A stretch of 64,000 nt of DNA, from the NCBI GenBank assembly GCA_026545225.1, contig CM048849.1, positions 33,614,336 through 33,678,335 of the forward strand, in the 5' to 3' direction. This DNA is from Cornus controversa. Taxonomy: Eukaryota; Streptophyta; Magnoliopsida; Cornales; Cornaceae. Below the pieces are notes generated by a model that saw only the letters and a list, made by a program, of their open reading frames with translations, was not told the DNA's origin and made no database searches. Positions 11,120 to 23,689 of this stretch are shown here, piece by piece. How positions within the stretch are numbered: the stretch's first letter is position 1; every line of letters starts with the position of its first letter. The translations under genes and the position numbers were made by a program.

Positions 11120-11665
11120 AAACTATATATATTAAGACGACTAATGCTATCAAGAGAGCTCTCTAATGATGCTCAAATCGTGCTAAGGACAATGTAGAGG
11201 AAATAAACATGTATGGCATGATTTTACCGGAACTCAGACAGACCATGGTTAAGGAGAATTAATGAGTCACAGATTAGCTTGATTGAGATGGCAAAAATCG
11301 AAATAGGATGTGATTCCATAGAGAAAAAACACCAGAGCACATGTTGATGCAGTACTCTTCGCAGATTAGATCATTCCATGAGGCTGGGATTCACCATAAT
11401 GCATCAGTTATATGGAGGTATGTAGCAGATACCAGAGAATTAAATGAGCAACAATTGAATTTGGATCATTGATTCAGAGATTATTCGATATATGGAAATT
11501 GATAGGAAGGAAAATTTGCAAACCCTAATTCAAAATGGACAGTGGCAATGACAGTCAGTTCCTGTGTAAGCATGGAAGCTAGGTTTTGTTTCAATTTAGT
11601 TTAGAATAATCTATGTAGAGAAGTGAAAGAGGAGAAACAATGGTTCAATCTGGTGTGTGGAATTC
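11120..11665. other. Copy-B-specific segment downstream of LTPG
   Basis: In copy A the sequence passes from 'cttaatcatgagaaatacag' (about 4398) to 'aattcatacaatgttttcc' (about 4495) in roughly 100 bp. Copy B has about 550 bp of unrelated sequence at this point. It has no clear inverted ends, target duplication or long frame. It may be an insertion, or copy A may carry a deletion. Confidence 0.5.
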
Positions 11666-12008
11666 ATACAATGTTTTCCTTTTCTAGTTGTATGAGATGA
11701 TATATGACCAGTTTGTAGCCGAAAATCTCGCCTATACTCAAATCACTAGTTGTTTACAAATGTTAAAGGAACCAGAAATCTGAGTCAAGTTTCCTGACCA
11801 TAGCAAACCTGTCACTATAATATATGCTATCCAAAAATTAGGAGGAAATTTCTTTGAGAATGACTATATTCATGAACATGAACTTGTTATTGAGATCTAG
11901 ACTATGCAGATTTGATTTATTTACTTGCTACATGCCAATAGAGCAGTTTGTGTTAACAACGCAAAACTAGATATGATTATTGGTGAAGATGTGTGATGGG
12001 TGTAGGCA

Positions 12009-14574
12009 CTAATGTAAAGAGCAGATGGGAACAAGCAAAACCATCATTCCAAGTGAAAACCAGTAGCTGTGACCGTTGTTAATCCGTTTTGCAGCAGATG
12101 AAGGTGAGGCAGGGGCTATCGGAAAGCTTGGCGTTGAGGGTGAACCATCAGCAGATTCTGGCGGTGAGTTCATAGGTGGCGGAGAATTATCAGGATCTGC
12201 AAAATGGTGGTACAAATGTAGTGTTTCAGACCATGTTATTACAGTTGCTGATGTTTCAATTCTGTATGTGAGCCAAGCTAGATTTCTTCTTAAGTTACAT
12301 TGTGAATATCATCTCTATGGTTTTTTTTATCATATGGTGAGGTAAATGAGATGAAGTTTAAAGTACTAATTACAAATTACAGGAGATCTCCTTAGCTTAC
12401 CTTGGCATTATTGTGTATAAAAACTAAAATTGATCTCTAATTGAAGAAGTTGCAAAGATGAGTAATTCTGAAACAATGTATTAAAAACAATGAAAGCCTA
12501 TCATTCCACTTGTTGAAAAATGAAGCATGAAAAAAAAAAGATTAAGAAAAAGAAAATCATCCCACATTCAACTCTGTATGTGAGCCAAGGTTTCTTTTGA
12601 GTTACATTGTGAATATCATCTCCAAGGTAATTTTTATCCTATGGTGAGGTAAATGAGATCAAGTTTGCCATACTAATTATAGGAGACCTCCTTAGCTTAC
12701 CTTGGCATTATTGTGTCTAAAAACTAAATTTGGTCTCTAATTATAGAAGTTGCAAATTAAGATTAGTAATTCTGATATAACTTAATGTCTTAAAGAGATT
12801 GAAATCTTATCATTCCACGTACTAAAAAAAAAACTAGGCATAAAAAATAAAAATCATCCTCAATTTCTAATCTAATAATAACTGTATAGGAAGAAAAAGT
12901 AACAGAAAATATAATAAAAAAGCAATTACTGATTTTAGATTACCAGTATTATTCTGTTTTGGAATTTCTGGACCTGCCAGATAAACTCAGACCATGAGTA
13001 ACTCTATAATAGAAAAAAGACGTAAAAGATTTATAGGGAATTAGAAAGAAAAAAGATTGCATACCAGTTATGCTACCGAGAGGAGGCAACTTCAGTGACC
13101 CTGTTGCGAAATAAATTGAAAAATAAAATGACAAGTCATAATTAAACTTTCTGGAGTTATAAATATGCATCTAATTATTATTGAAAGTGAAGAAAAAAGG
13201 GTTGAATTTGAATTCTGATTATTCTCAATGGGAATAAATTTTGGTCGATGTGTGAAGCATATAACATGAAAACAATTGAGACTTTTTATCAAGAATGCTA
13301 TAAGCCAAACTATATATAAATGGAATCACCTGAAAGAATTAGTTAGAGCCATCAGCATTTTTGTTGGATTATGCATTCTTCCAAATGGGGGTTATGTGCA
13401 ATTTTTACATGACATTTAGTATTAGAGGCTCAAAATACATTCATTCACAAGAAAGAGATAGAGTTGTCATTTTTTTTCTCTTTTAGCTTATTGTATCTTT
13501 ATTTAGTTACCAATCAAGCACATGTATTTAAATACTTAAAAAGTGCATTACTAAATACATGTCCACTTATGTTCTTATATATTAATGCACATATCAGTAT
13601 TTATGTATAATTCATAAGTGCTTGAATTACTAATAAGAAAGCCACATTAGATCTATAATTCGGAATTAATGGCAGGTTCATGTTACAACCAGAGTTTTTT
13701 TTTTTTGTGTACAACTAGTGATTAAAAGAGACTTTGAGAAAGTCAGAGCAAAAAAAAAAAAATGTAACACTGACATGTGAGATAACTTGTGAATGAGATG
13801 AATGAATTTACACTCTCAAGTCAAAATCTTCTGTGAAAAAAAAACTCAAATCTTTTATGCTTCAAAAATTTTGCGGATTTATAAAATAAATTTGTGATTT
13901 TTTTCATCCTATAAAAATTTGACACTTACTCAGCTTGAGTCGAGGAGTCCATCAGTTAGAACTGTTGTGAAGAACTAACTTGCACGTGAATTGATAAGAT
14001 TGTAATCCTACGCATAAATTAGGGGAAGCCAAAGCTACTAACCTACGCATAACACACACATATGTACAAATTCACACACACACATACATATATGTGCAAA
14101 TTCACACACATACGTATATATGTACACATACATGCATATGCATATATATCTAACTTGCGCGTGTTATCCTACGCATAAATTAGGGGAAGCCAAAAGCTAC
14201 TAGCTTACGCATAACACACACACATGTACAAATTCAAATACACACACACATCTGTACAAATTCACACATATACATACGTATATATGTACACATACGTGCA
14301 TATGCATATATATCTAACTTGCGCGTGTTATCCTACGCAAAAATTAGGGGAAGCTACGCATAACACAGACACACACGTACAAATTCAAACACACACACAT
14401 CTGTACAAATTCATACACATACATACGTATATATGTACACATACGTGCATATGCATATATATCTAACTTGCGCGTGTTATCCTACGCGTAAATTAGGGGA
14501 AGCCAAAAGCTACTAGCCTACGCATAACACACACACATATGTACAAATTCACGCACATACATACGTATATATGT

Positions 14575-14611
<37 letters not shown>

Positions 14612-15308
14612 CACACCGCTCTGTGATTTCGCTTGAAGACAAAGATGCGCACAAAATCCGAAATGCTCAAATTTCACTACAAATTCAAATGAAATTTAAA
14701 TTCAGAAGGCACAAATTTAATCAAAATATGTAAATCCAGACCGGAGCGATGCAAACACAAATATACATACATAGATACATATATGTGTATATATCGTTCT
14801 TTAATTTCATCACTCACTACGGAGATCAGTACATACTAATTATGAAATCGGAAAAGTTCAAAATTAACCGAAAATTCGAATCAAATTTAAATAATGTATG
14901 ATTCAATTAAAATATGAAGATTCAAACCTAACCTGAACAGATAGATTGGAGAGAGCCATGTTTCTGAGATCCAGCGTTCTTCAGTGGACAGAGAGAAGAG
15001 AGAGAAAGGAGTCTGGTCGAGTTGAGAGGGAAGCCGAGGAGCAGAGGCTGGCGGATCAGGTGACAGAGGCAGTTGGCGTCCCCGGTGTCGAAAGCTGATG
15101 AGAAGACATCGCAGCACTGAAACGAAGGAGAGGACGAAACGTTGTTTGGCGGCGATGAGATGTAGGAAAGGCACGGCGAGAACGACACTACTTCGTCGGA
15201 ACAGCCTCTCGCCGGTGGCGGCGCAGTGGAGGCCATAGCGAGTAGTGCCGGCGAGAGGAGGAGTACGATCATAGCCGGAAAAAAGTGTGTCAGATTGTTA
15301 GCGGCCAT
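12009..15308 (-). CDS. LTPG: GPI-anchored non-specific lipid transfer protein (copy B, 4 exons)
   Basis: Exons inferred at 15308-14933, 13100-13065, 12973-12944 and 12196-12009, matching copy A in phase and in the size of both microexons; 630 bp, 209 residues. It has a signal peptide, then the eight-cysteine LTP motif (GCSDE, SPCLSY, QCCDV, NCLCH, SLCPL, SICS), microexons giving GSLKLPPLGSITG and PEIPKQNNTG, a Pro/Ser/Ala-rich stalk, and a hydrophobic C-tail (YWFSLGMMVLLVPICSLH) that fits GPI anchoring. The predicted role is extracellular lipid binding and delivery at the cell surface. Microexon 2 looks more family-typical here (LPPLGSITG) than in copy A, so this may be the better preserved paralogue. 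Intron 3 is enlarged by an internal tandem duplication, intron 1 by minisatellite expansion. TATA at 15409-15415. Confidence 0.85.
12253..12830. repeat. Tandem duplication inside intron 3 of LTPG copy B
   Basis: Two units of about 300 bp, each starting near 'tctgtatgtgagccaag' (about 12262 and 12569), run through 'ttacattgtgaatatcatctc', 'gagacctccttagcttacc' and 'tggtctctaatt'. Copy A has a single unit (intron 434 bp against 747 bp in copy B). Splice sites are not affected. Confidence 0.75.
14010..14620. repeat. CA/TA-rich minisatellite in LTPG copy B intron 1
   Basis: Four units of about 155 bp start with 'attaggggaagc' (about 14018, 14177, 14344, 14495). Each contains 'acgcataacacac', 'tacaaattca', 'catacgtatatatgtacac' and 'aacttgcgcgtgttatcc'. 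The last unit runs into (CA)n(TA)n at 14574-14612. Unit structure differs from copy A, so amplification has been independent since the gene duplication. Confidence 0.8.
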
Positions 15309-15408
15309 GGACGGTTGATTGAGTAAGGTTTTGTAAATCTGCGTTTGTTGCTTTGATGTGAGAGAATATGAGCTGGACGATTTTTCTGTTATGCTGTGAA
15401 GTTGAAAG

Positions 15409-15415
15409 CTTTATA
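15409..15415 (-). promoter_or_regulatory. TATA box of LTPG copy B
   Basis: Minus-strand TATAAAG lies 101 bp upstream of the ATG at 15308, in sequence conserved with the promoter of copy A. Confidence 0.65.
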
Positions 15416-16224
15416 AATAACGGATTGGCGGGAATGAGAATGTGTATTGTGTTCCAATAATGCCCTTCTTGTTCTTGCCTAAAATTGGAATTCACAAATT
15501 GAATAAGTAGAAAAATTATTTATAATTAATTGTCGTCTGATGCCTATACCATCACTTTTGGTGTAAACTAGGGCTCTGTTTGTTTAGTAGAAGAGTAATA
15601 GTGGAAAGTAGAAACAAAAGATAGTGAAGTGAAGTGAAGGAAAGTAAAATTAATTTTCTATCATGAATTTGATTAGCACAAAAAAAATTCAGAAAAGTCA
15701 TGAGAAACAACAGTTTTATGGTTTGGATATCATGGAAGTCACCAAAAAAAATGATGGTTATTTTTATTAAATAAGATAAAAAAAATTAAATAAGTTTGTA
15801 TCGGATAAATATTGTCTTTTTTTTAAAAATTAGTAATATAAAAATCAAAATAAATAATTTTGTAAGACATTTAGAGAGAGATACAAACTATTATACAATT
15901 AGTAAAACCTCCTTGTACTATAAATTTTAATCACATAACCCCCTTATACTACTTAAACCTCATTAAACTCTCATGATCAATGTTTTCAAAATTTTATCAA
16001 TGTACCTCCAATTTGTCAATTTGCTATATAGTATATAGGGTTTTATGATTTAACCTCTAATTTATGACCAAAATGGCCTTACAATAACTTATTTAAGCTT
16101 TTAAATTTATTAAATAACGAGGGCAAATTAATCAATTCATGATGGGAAGGACCTATTCGATCAATTTTGATAGTGGAGGGGTTTATATGATGAATATGAA
16201 TAGTATAGGAGGTTTTATGATTTT

Positions 16225-17674
16225 AGGATCCGATGGCATTCCTATCAAGGTGTGGAAGTGTCTAGGAGAAGTTGGCTTGTCTTGGTTAACAAAATTGTTT
16301 AATAAAATTATAACAACTAAGAAGATGTCAGATGAGTGCCGCCAAAGTTTTCTTGTACCTATATATAAAAATAAAAGAGACGTACAAAGTTGTAACAATT
16401 ATCGTGGTATTAAATTAATTTGTCACACCATGAAACTTTGGGAGAGAGTGATTGAACAACGCTTAAGACGAGAGACGGAAGTGTCAGAGAATCAATTTGG
16501 ATTCATACCGGGTAGGTCCACAATGGAGGCTATTCACTTGTTGAGGAGACTAATGGAAAGATATAGGGAGAAGAAGAGAGATCTTCATATTATTTTTATT
16601 GATTTGGAGAAAGCCTATGATAGGGTACCTAGAGACCTAATATGGAGGGTATTAGAAAAGAAATGAGTCACAAAGGGATACATCAACACAATAAAGGACA
16701 TGTATGATGGGTGTGTAACTATAGTGAGAACGCCTGTAGGGGAAACAAGCGAATTCCCAATCACTGTAGGCTTACACCAAGGGTCAGCATTAAGTCTATA
16801 CCTCTTTGCTTTAGTGATGGATGAGCTGATAAGACACATCTAAGATAATATTCTGTGGTGTATGTTATTTGCCGATGATATTGTTTTAGTTGATGAGACT
16901 AGGGAATGAGTTAATGCCAAACTGGAGGTTTGGAGAGAAGCTTTAGAACTAAAAAGGTTTAAGATAAGTCGAAATAAAACTGAATACATGGAGTGTAACT
17001 TTAGTAAATTTAGAAGGACAAATGAGGATGTAGTGAGGATTGAAAATCAAGAGGTACAAAAAAGTGAACATTTTCGCTATTTAGGCTCAATTATTCAAAA
17101 TGAGGGAGAAATTGGAGATGACGTTAATCATAGAATCAAGACAGGATGGGTTAAATGGAGGGGTGCATCTAGTATATTGTGTGATAGGCGTATCCCCTTA
17201 CGATTGAAAGGGGAGTTTTATCGAACCGCTATTAGACCAGCCATACTTTATGGTACCGAATGTTGGGCAGTTAGGCAACAACATTTGCATACAGTGAGTG
17301 TTGCAAAAATGCGAATGTTGAGATGGATGTGCAGGAAGACTAGAAAGGATAGAATTAGAAATGAACACATTCGGGAGATGGTTGGGATAGCACCAATTGG
17401 AGATAAAATAAGAGAAAATAGGTTAAGATGGTATGGACATATGCAAAGAAGACCTCTAACTGCGCCGATCAGAAAAAGTGACATAGTCCAAATTGAGGGC
17501 AATGCTAGGGGAAGAGGAAGACCAAAGCTAACATGGGTAGATGTAGTAAAGAAAGATATGATAGCATGTGGATCAACTGAGGAGATGACCTTAAATAGAG
17601 CGGAATGAAAATATCGGATTCATGTAGTCGACCCCAAGTAATTGGGAAAAGGCTTAGTTTGTTGTTGTTGTTGT
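16225..17674 (+). pseudogene. RTE-clade LINE, 5'-truncated and broken
   Basis: Reverse transcriptase of a non-LTR element starts abruptly at [10 protein letters not shown] and runs through [37 protein letters not shown], the GLHQGSALS block, the catalytic LFADDIVL box (about 16867-16890) and the C-terminal region (RYLGSII, LYGTECWA, RMLRWM, RLRWYGH, GRGRPKLTW). In-frame stops occur at about 16664, 16841 and 16908. The 3' end is a short (TTG)n run (17659-17673), the hallmark of RTE elements. It is absent at the matching site of copy A (about 8540), so it inserted after the duplication. The catalytic Asp pair survives, but the frame is not usable. Confidence 0.85.
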
Positions 17675-17699
17675 ACTTTTATTTTAGAGAGATAAAACA

Positions 17700-17873
17700 A
17701 GGCATAATTGTAATTTGGAGAGTGCTACATGGACAGCCCCATAACCTATGCAGTGTTAAATCGTAGACTTGCGCAGTAGCGAAGGGGATTTTAATTCACA
17801 CTTGGTACACTCAATATGGTTCGTCTAGGCACCGAAGGTACGTCCTTTCATCCAACTACGCTACACTCACGAG
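17700..17873 (-). mobile_element. tRNA-derived SINE candidate (copy B)
   Basis: Paralogue of the 8612-8770 element. The minus strand carries TAGCGTAGTTGG (17852-17863), a full match to the pol III box A consensus TRGCNNAGYNGG. The box B position is mutated (GTGAATTAAAATCC). It lies just downstream of the (TTG)n tail of the RTE LINE; SINEs may be mobilised by RTE machinery, but here both copies predate the LINE insertion. Confidence 0.45.
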
Positions 17874-18029
17874 GCATACAAATACACTCATCTTGTGGGT
17901 AGCTGTTATAGTCAAAGCCAATTAACGCTTATTCTCTCTCATCCTAAAAATGCCTATTCTACTTCTCAATATATTTAATTTACGTCATCACTCTTGCATC
18001 GTAGCCGTTAAGTTGTCAAAATTTGTATT

Positions 18030-19221
18030 TGATAAGTGTATAATTCTTATACAATAAACGTCCAAAATTATATTTGTTAGTAATTTATTTTATATTATTT
18101 TATTTAATAAATGTGATTTTGTGTATTTTGTAGGTTTATGGTGATAATTATGGAAAAAGACCCAAATTCAACAAATATAAAGTCCACGACTTTTCTATGC
18201 AACTTTACTATTTGAGTCATAACTTTTAGCTTGAGTTTCGAATTAATAAAATTCTAGAGTTTTTAGAAAGCTTATTCATAGGGGAATAGATTTGTATTTC
18301 ACAAAGAAGCCCTAATTCCGATTTTAAGGGAGTGAAAATCGCGTTTTAAAGCAGTCACAATATTCTGCATGATTATTACACCAGTTATGGTAATTTGACC
18401 ATATCTTTCGACTCAGATATCGGAATTGAGTAAACTTAGCGACTGTGGAAATCTAACTTGAAGCCAAAGATATTTGTATTTAATGAAAATTTCGTGAATT
18501 ACACTTATTTAAGGTAAAAATTGGATTTCAAGTCAGAGAAAATATTATGGCAGATTTTCTTCTCAACATTTCCCTATTTTCATTTAGTTGGAGAACACCC
18601 TAGAAGACCTCTATATAAGAGAGAGATGAGCAGGAGAGGCAAAGGAGAAAAAAGTGGAGGTCAGGGCAGAGAAGATAGAGACAATCCGAGTTTTATTTGT
18701 TTATTTTATTTCATTATGTCTTTTATATTTTTGTTATCTTCTTCTACCATGTGTAATTAAACTCCTCAACTAGGATTGAAGAGGAAACCTCGATTAATGA
18801 AGTCAAGTTATTTTGTTTATTAATTAATTCTCATGTGTATGATTTAAATGCTTATGATTTTCACTTCTTGTGATTAATTATTTTATAGTTCTTTCACCAT
18901 TTATATCATGTATATGTGATAGTTAAATTAATTTTTTTATTGTTACTCTAAATTTGAAAATTAATAAATGAATATTAGAAACTTTATGGATTTAATGGTG
19001 ATGGAATCCGACACTTTAGTTATTTTCTCTATTTAATTTTAATCGTGTTCTTTTATTTGCATGTTAGTTTATTTTCTTAAATCAACCAACTTTGTTCAAC
19101 TAGATTAGTTTTAAATTAATTTGAATTTGTGTTAGTTTTTCTACTCAAAGCATTCCCTTGGGTTCGACCTCGTTCTTGTCAATCTATACTTCAATAGATT
19201 CGTACACTTGCGAGTTATACA
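18030..19221 (+). mobile_element. Probable solo LTR of a gypsy-type element
   Basis: The segment opens with TGATAAGTGTATAATTC and ends near CGAGTTATACA. It has a TATATAAG box in the middle (about 18613) followed by a purine-rich leader, and a final part ('ttcgacctcgttcttgtcaa', 'cgtacacttgcgagttat') typical in style of plant gypsy LTR U5 regions. No internal domain is adjacent, and a clean target duplication was not found, so the limits are uncertain. An unrelated promoter-bearing repeat is possible. Confidence 0.4.
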
Positions 19222-19640
19222 TTTTTAAACAATAAAAAATTAATCAAATTTTGATTGATTTAATTCTTCTACTAGTTCTAATTTAGTTTTTTTCTTTCTT
19301 TTTTATTATTATCAAAAGGGAAAAAAATCTTTCTAATTTTATTTATTTATTTATTTTTGAATTGTTCACTGTTTTAGGTTATTTTCAAATTTTGCGTTTA
19401 AAATTTCTTTTGAAGTTTGTATGGTAGTCTAGTGCAATTGGTAGTGCATTGTTTCATTAAAAAAAATCCAAAAATTATTATTAGTTTTTTTTTAAGTTCG
19501 TATAGTTACTTTATGTTTTAAATTCTTTCTTCATTAGTTCACTGTTTTAGGTTTTTAAAAAAAAAAACTTTTTCTTTATTATTATAATTTAGTTTTATTA
19601 ATTTTATTTTTATTATTATTCTTTCCAGTTTAGTTTTAGT
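19222..19640. other. T-rich flank, no gene seen
   Basis: Strongly AT-rich sequence with poly-T runs between the LTR-like segment and the MULE. Nothing codes here. Confidence 0.4.
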
Positions 19641-19649
19641 TTTATTTTA

Positions 19650-19811
19650 GAGCAAACAGCAAAAAAAAACCCTCATCCATTTCACTTTGGCAAAAAACAC
19701 CCTTTATCTATTTTTTTGGCATTAAACCCCCCTCAATTATAAAAAAATCTCAAGAGGGGGTAACATCACTCACATCTGTTAGTGTATAAAATTAAAATAC
19801 CAAAATTGTCC
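19650..19811 (+). repeat. Left terminal inverted repeat of the MULE
   Basis: Starts GAGCAAACAGC and matches the reverse complement of the right end through 'cctcat.catttcactttggc', 'aaaacaccc..tatctatttttt', 'gggggtaacatcactcac' and 'ctgttagtgta'. It probably serves as transposase binding site and promoter; the role is inferred from MULE biology. Confidence 0.85.
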
Positions 19812-20829
19812 ACTATAATTACCCAACACTGTTTTACTGAAGATTACTTGCCGAATCCTGTGCCACAAAACAACATTACAAATGGTGAACTAAAATTTGC
19901 CTGTACATACTACATAGAAAGTTTTACATATATTCATCAATAAAGATATTTTTAACTCATTACTTATTCTGTCACACTCATCAATCAAATGCTTCTTAAT
20001 CCACTGCTCAATCCAAACATTGACTAACCTATTTAAATCTCAATTCAAAACACATACCAAACTATTTAAATCTCAATCCAAAACACATACTAACCTCTTT
20101 AATTCTCATTCAATAACATATTCAAATAACTGGTCCATCATTATAAAATCATTCAAATACATCCACATCGTCCATAATCATTCATCCATAGAACCATAAC
20201 ACATTTGTCTGTGTACAAAATCATTTAAATAAATCCATAACATCCAAAATCATTCAACCATGGAATCATTGTCAAACTTGTCCAGAACACATTTGTCCAA
20301 CCTATTATATTGTACTCACAATCATTTGGCAATAACAAAACCATCAAAAAAAGTTGTCCAAAATACAGTTCCTAAAAAATAAGAACAATTGGCAATAAAA
20401 ACACCACAAAAAAATAGGAACTAAAACTCTCATCTTCTCTCTGGTCAATTCCTTGCCATGTCCTGCCCAAAAAAACAAAAACAAAAAAACAAAATGTATC
20501 ATCAGTTTATTAATTTGACACATGACGAAAAATACCAAAATGAAAAAATGAACAAAATTTGTTTGTCGGTCACCTTGTCAAATGAAAAACAAATCCAAAA
20601 GATATTATCTAGACATCAAGTTCATTCTTGATTTATTACCCTGTACAAAAAAAGAATACAATGATAAAATGACTACAAGTAACAAAAATTGAGACTAATG
20701 AATGAATTAAAAAATAATAACACCCTGAGGGAGATGCTCTAGTGTTTTGTGTTGAACATTCTCTCACCTATGCATCAAATAGGGAAAAATATATTAGTGT
20801 AAAATATGTCTATGATATTCAATTAGTGT

Positions 20830-23663
20830 TTAGGGTTGTACCTCAAAAGCATTTCCAATTGGACCACCTTTATTTAAAGCTCTAAGTGAATGCATCCCAA
20901 GTCTGCCAACTTCACTTGAACCTCTCACTGAACCTCTACCTCTTCGTGTTGATGCCACCAAACCTCTTCCTGTGATAAGACCTCTTCCTCTTCCTCTTAC
21001 TGCAATTGAACCCCCATTTCCATTTTCATTTCCAAAAGGAACTGAAGCTCTTCCTTTTCCTCTCACCTAGCATGTCATGTAAATGATAAAGAGTAAAGTA
21101 ACAAAATAAATCTAATAAAAGATAACTTAATTTTAAAAAATTGAACATAAGTCTTTTACCTCAACATGCCCCATATCACATGCGCCACTACTAGTGTTCT
21201 CAAGAAAATTATATGTTCTTAAAGGAGGTCTACCTCCCTTTCCTCTTGGAGGTTTTTCTCTAACAACAGATTCAGTTACTTTACATGTCTTTGAATTGTG
21301 TCCAAACTGTAAGCACTTACTACATTTCAAATGCACATATGATTTTTTGAGTTTGGTTGAACTAGTAGCTTCATCAATTGCTTTTCTCCTAGCCTTTTTA
21401 GGCCTTCTAAGTGGTTTAAGGTATAGAGGTGGAATGATCAAATCAGTGCCATATCTGGCCATCATTTTTAGGGACATGGGATACATAATTGGGGCATATA
21501 TTTTAAGGTATGTGTCTTTATGATAACAACCAGCAACATACATCTCTGGCTGTCCCCTCCTAAAAAGTATGGAAGCAACAGTATGAAGGCAAGGAATACC
21601 AGTCACATCCCACTCTCGACAAGTGCATGTTCCATCATCCATTTTCACATCCTCATTAGCACCCCTAAAGTCAACCTCATACCTAGAGTACCCAGCATAT
21701 CCTACTACACACTCTCTTGCTAAATTCTTATACTCTTCCAACACCCTTTGTATCTTAGGACACAATAATCCATTGTGAGAAGTCATAATATTTCTCTTCT
21801 TTTGAAATATATTCATTAGATACTTTTGAATCCATTCCAACATGGTTATTACAGGCTTCTTCCTTGCCTTTCGAATGACTAAATTTCAAGATTCACACAT
21901 GTTGTTAATTACCAAATTACACTTAGAAATGGTTGGAAAATGTGCCCTTGCCCATAAATGCAATGACACTTTCACAAGCCAATCATAAGCATCAACATTT
22001 ATATCCTTTATCCTTTGCATATGCTTCTCAAAGTCTAACACATTATAAGCTCTTGCAGCATTCCACACTTCAACTTTCAATTGTAATTCACTAAATTTTT
22101 TTTTGAAGTTGTCATGCATATGACAAACACAAAATCTATGATCAGCCCCTTTTAAACCCTGAAATAAAGAAAACAAGATAATTAACACATATATATATAG
22201 TATACTAGTTAAAACAGTGATTTACATATTTTACCTTTTGTCGATTTGACATAAATGTCAAGCCATTTGGGAGTCCAACAATATCCATCAATTCTTCCAT
22301 AAATCATGACCATGAGTCCCTATTCTCAGCTTCAACAATAGCAAACGCCAAAGGGAACATCTTGTCATTCCCATCAATCCCAATTGCACTAAGCAAATGC
22401 CCACCATAAGGCCCTTTTAAAAAAGTCCCATCCACACCTATGAATGGTCTACACACTGCCCTAAAATTTCTATGCATGGCCTTATAAGATAGAAACAATC
22501 TTTTAAATCTTCTAGGTTTAGTCTCACTGGGGTAATTACTGATCTTGGCAACACTACCTGGGTTGGTTTCTTGAATCAATTTGTAATACTTTCTAAGATT
22601 TGAATATTGTTCCCCATGGCTCCCCTCAATCACCTCTTTTGCTTTTCTCTTTGACCTATAAAACTTATCTATGGAGATATCACTTCCCAATTCCCTTGTG
22701 GCAGTTTGTCTCATTGCAGAAGATTCCCAATTTGAATTCTTTCGAATTGATCCCAAATACCTGTTGGCAATGTATGTTGATGTTGTTTGACTATTAATTT
22801 GAATTCCAGTACAATCATGATCTTTAATGAATGTTTTAATGCTCAAACAACTCTCACTTTGAGTTTGAAATGCACGTATTCTCCACCCACACTCAGACTT
22901 ACATTTGGTAATAATTAGTTTTTTATCATTTTTTTGTGAACTTGATATCAAATTTATTTTTCACTGCATAATGCCTTAAAGCCAATCTAAATTCAGGAGC
23001 AGTTGCAAATTTGAGGCCCACTGCAAGTTCTACATCCTCTAAGTCTCTTTGAGGATCAAAATCTTGGTATTTGGAGTAAACCTCCTCATCATCTAACGAG
23101 CCACAAAGACTCTTTAGCTCATCATTGGGTGCATACACTAAATCTACATCAGAAAATTCTTCATCATACTCTGCCTCATTTTCAATCACTGACCTTGTCA
23201 GTTCTTCATTAGTTGTTGCTTGTAACACTTCATTTTCTTCAAACACTGAAAATTCAACAATTTTTGTAGCTAGTCAAACCTTGAAAGTTTCCTAGAAACT
23301 GCATTTTCTTCTTCTTCAATGAGCATTGGAACATACACATCTTCTGGCCTTGTCATTTCTTCAACTTTAAAGATTTTTAGTGATGAAAACCTTTTATGGA
23401 CTTCAAACATCTCAATGAGATCTATATCATCTGAAATCTTCTTTAAGGCCTCATTACCACTAATTAAAGGTGATGAATAATAAATATTAACCGTCCTTAA
23501 TTCCATATCCTAGTTATACAACAATGGATTCCAATTCAAAAAAAGACATGAAGTCAGCATCAATTTCTTCAATATACTGTACTTTCCCTCCATTGTATAA
23601 CAACAATCCATCATTCTCAAACTTACCACCATAATGGACTTCAAATGTAAAATACTTCGGCAT
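20830..23663 (-). pseudogene. MURA-type MULE transposase, broken
   Basis: Minus-strand open blocks assemble into a plant MuDR/MULE transposase. N-terminal block from 23663 (MPKYFTFEVHYGG ... SFFELES); MULE DNA-binding region (ECGWRIRAF, about 22890); DDE core with FIGVDGTFLKGPYGG and AFAIVEAENRDSW (about 22430-22310); an intron (GT near 22233, AG near 22160); HNNF/NNMCES region; SWIM zinc finger CTCREWD...CLHT (about 21620); CCHC knuckle CSKC-x4-H-x4-C (about 21310); Gly/Arg-rich C-terminal exon (21066-20830). Defects seen: stop near 23518 and a frameshift near 23507, TAG near 23268, one extra A in an A run near 22928, TGA replacing W near 22303, TGA near 21885. It is therefore inactive; movement would need a helper. 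Confidence 0.85.
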
Positions 23664-23689
23664 CAAATCTGATCAAGTGCATAGTGGGA

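Larger units (their letters stand above)
10898..17880. repeat. Segmental duplication, copy B (LTPG block)
   Basis: Collinear partner of 4196-8913 in direct orientation, separated from it by about 2 kb. It is longer because of an extra ~550 bp (11120-11665), a duplicated intron 3, a larger intron-1 minisatellite and the RTE LINE at 16225-17674. Both gene copies remain open, so this is a recent tandem gene pair. Confidence 0.85.
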
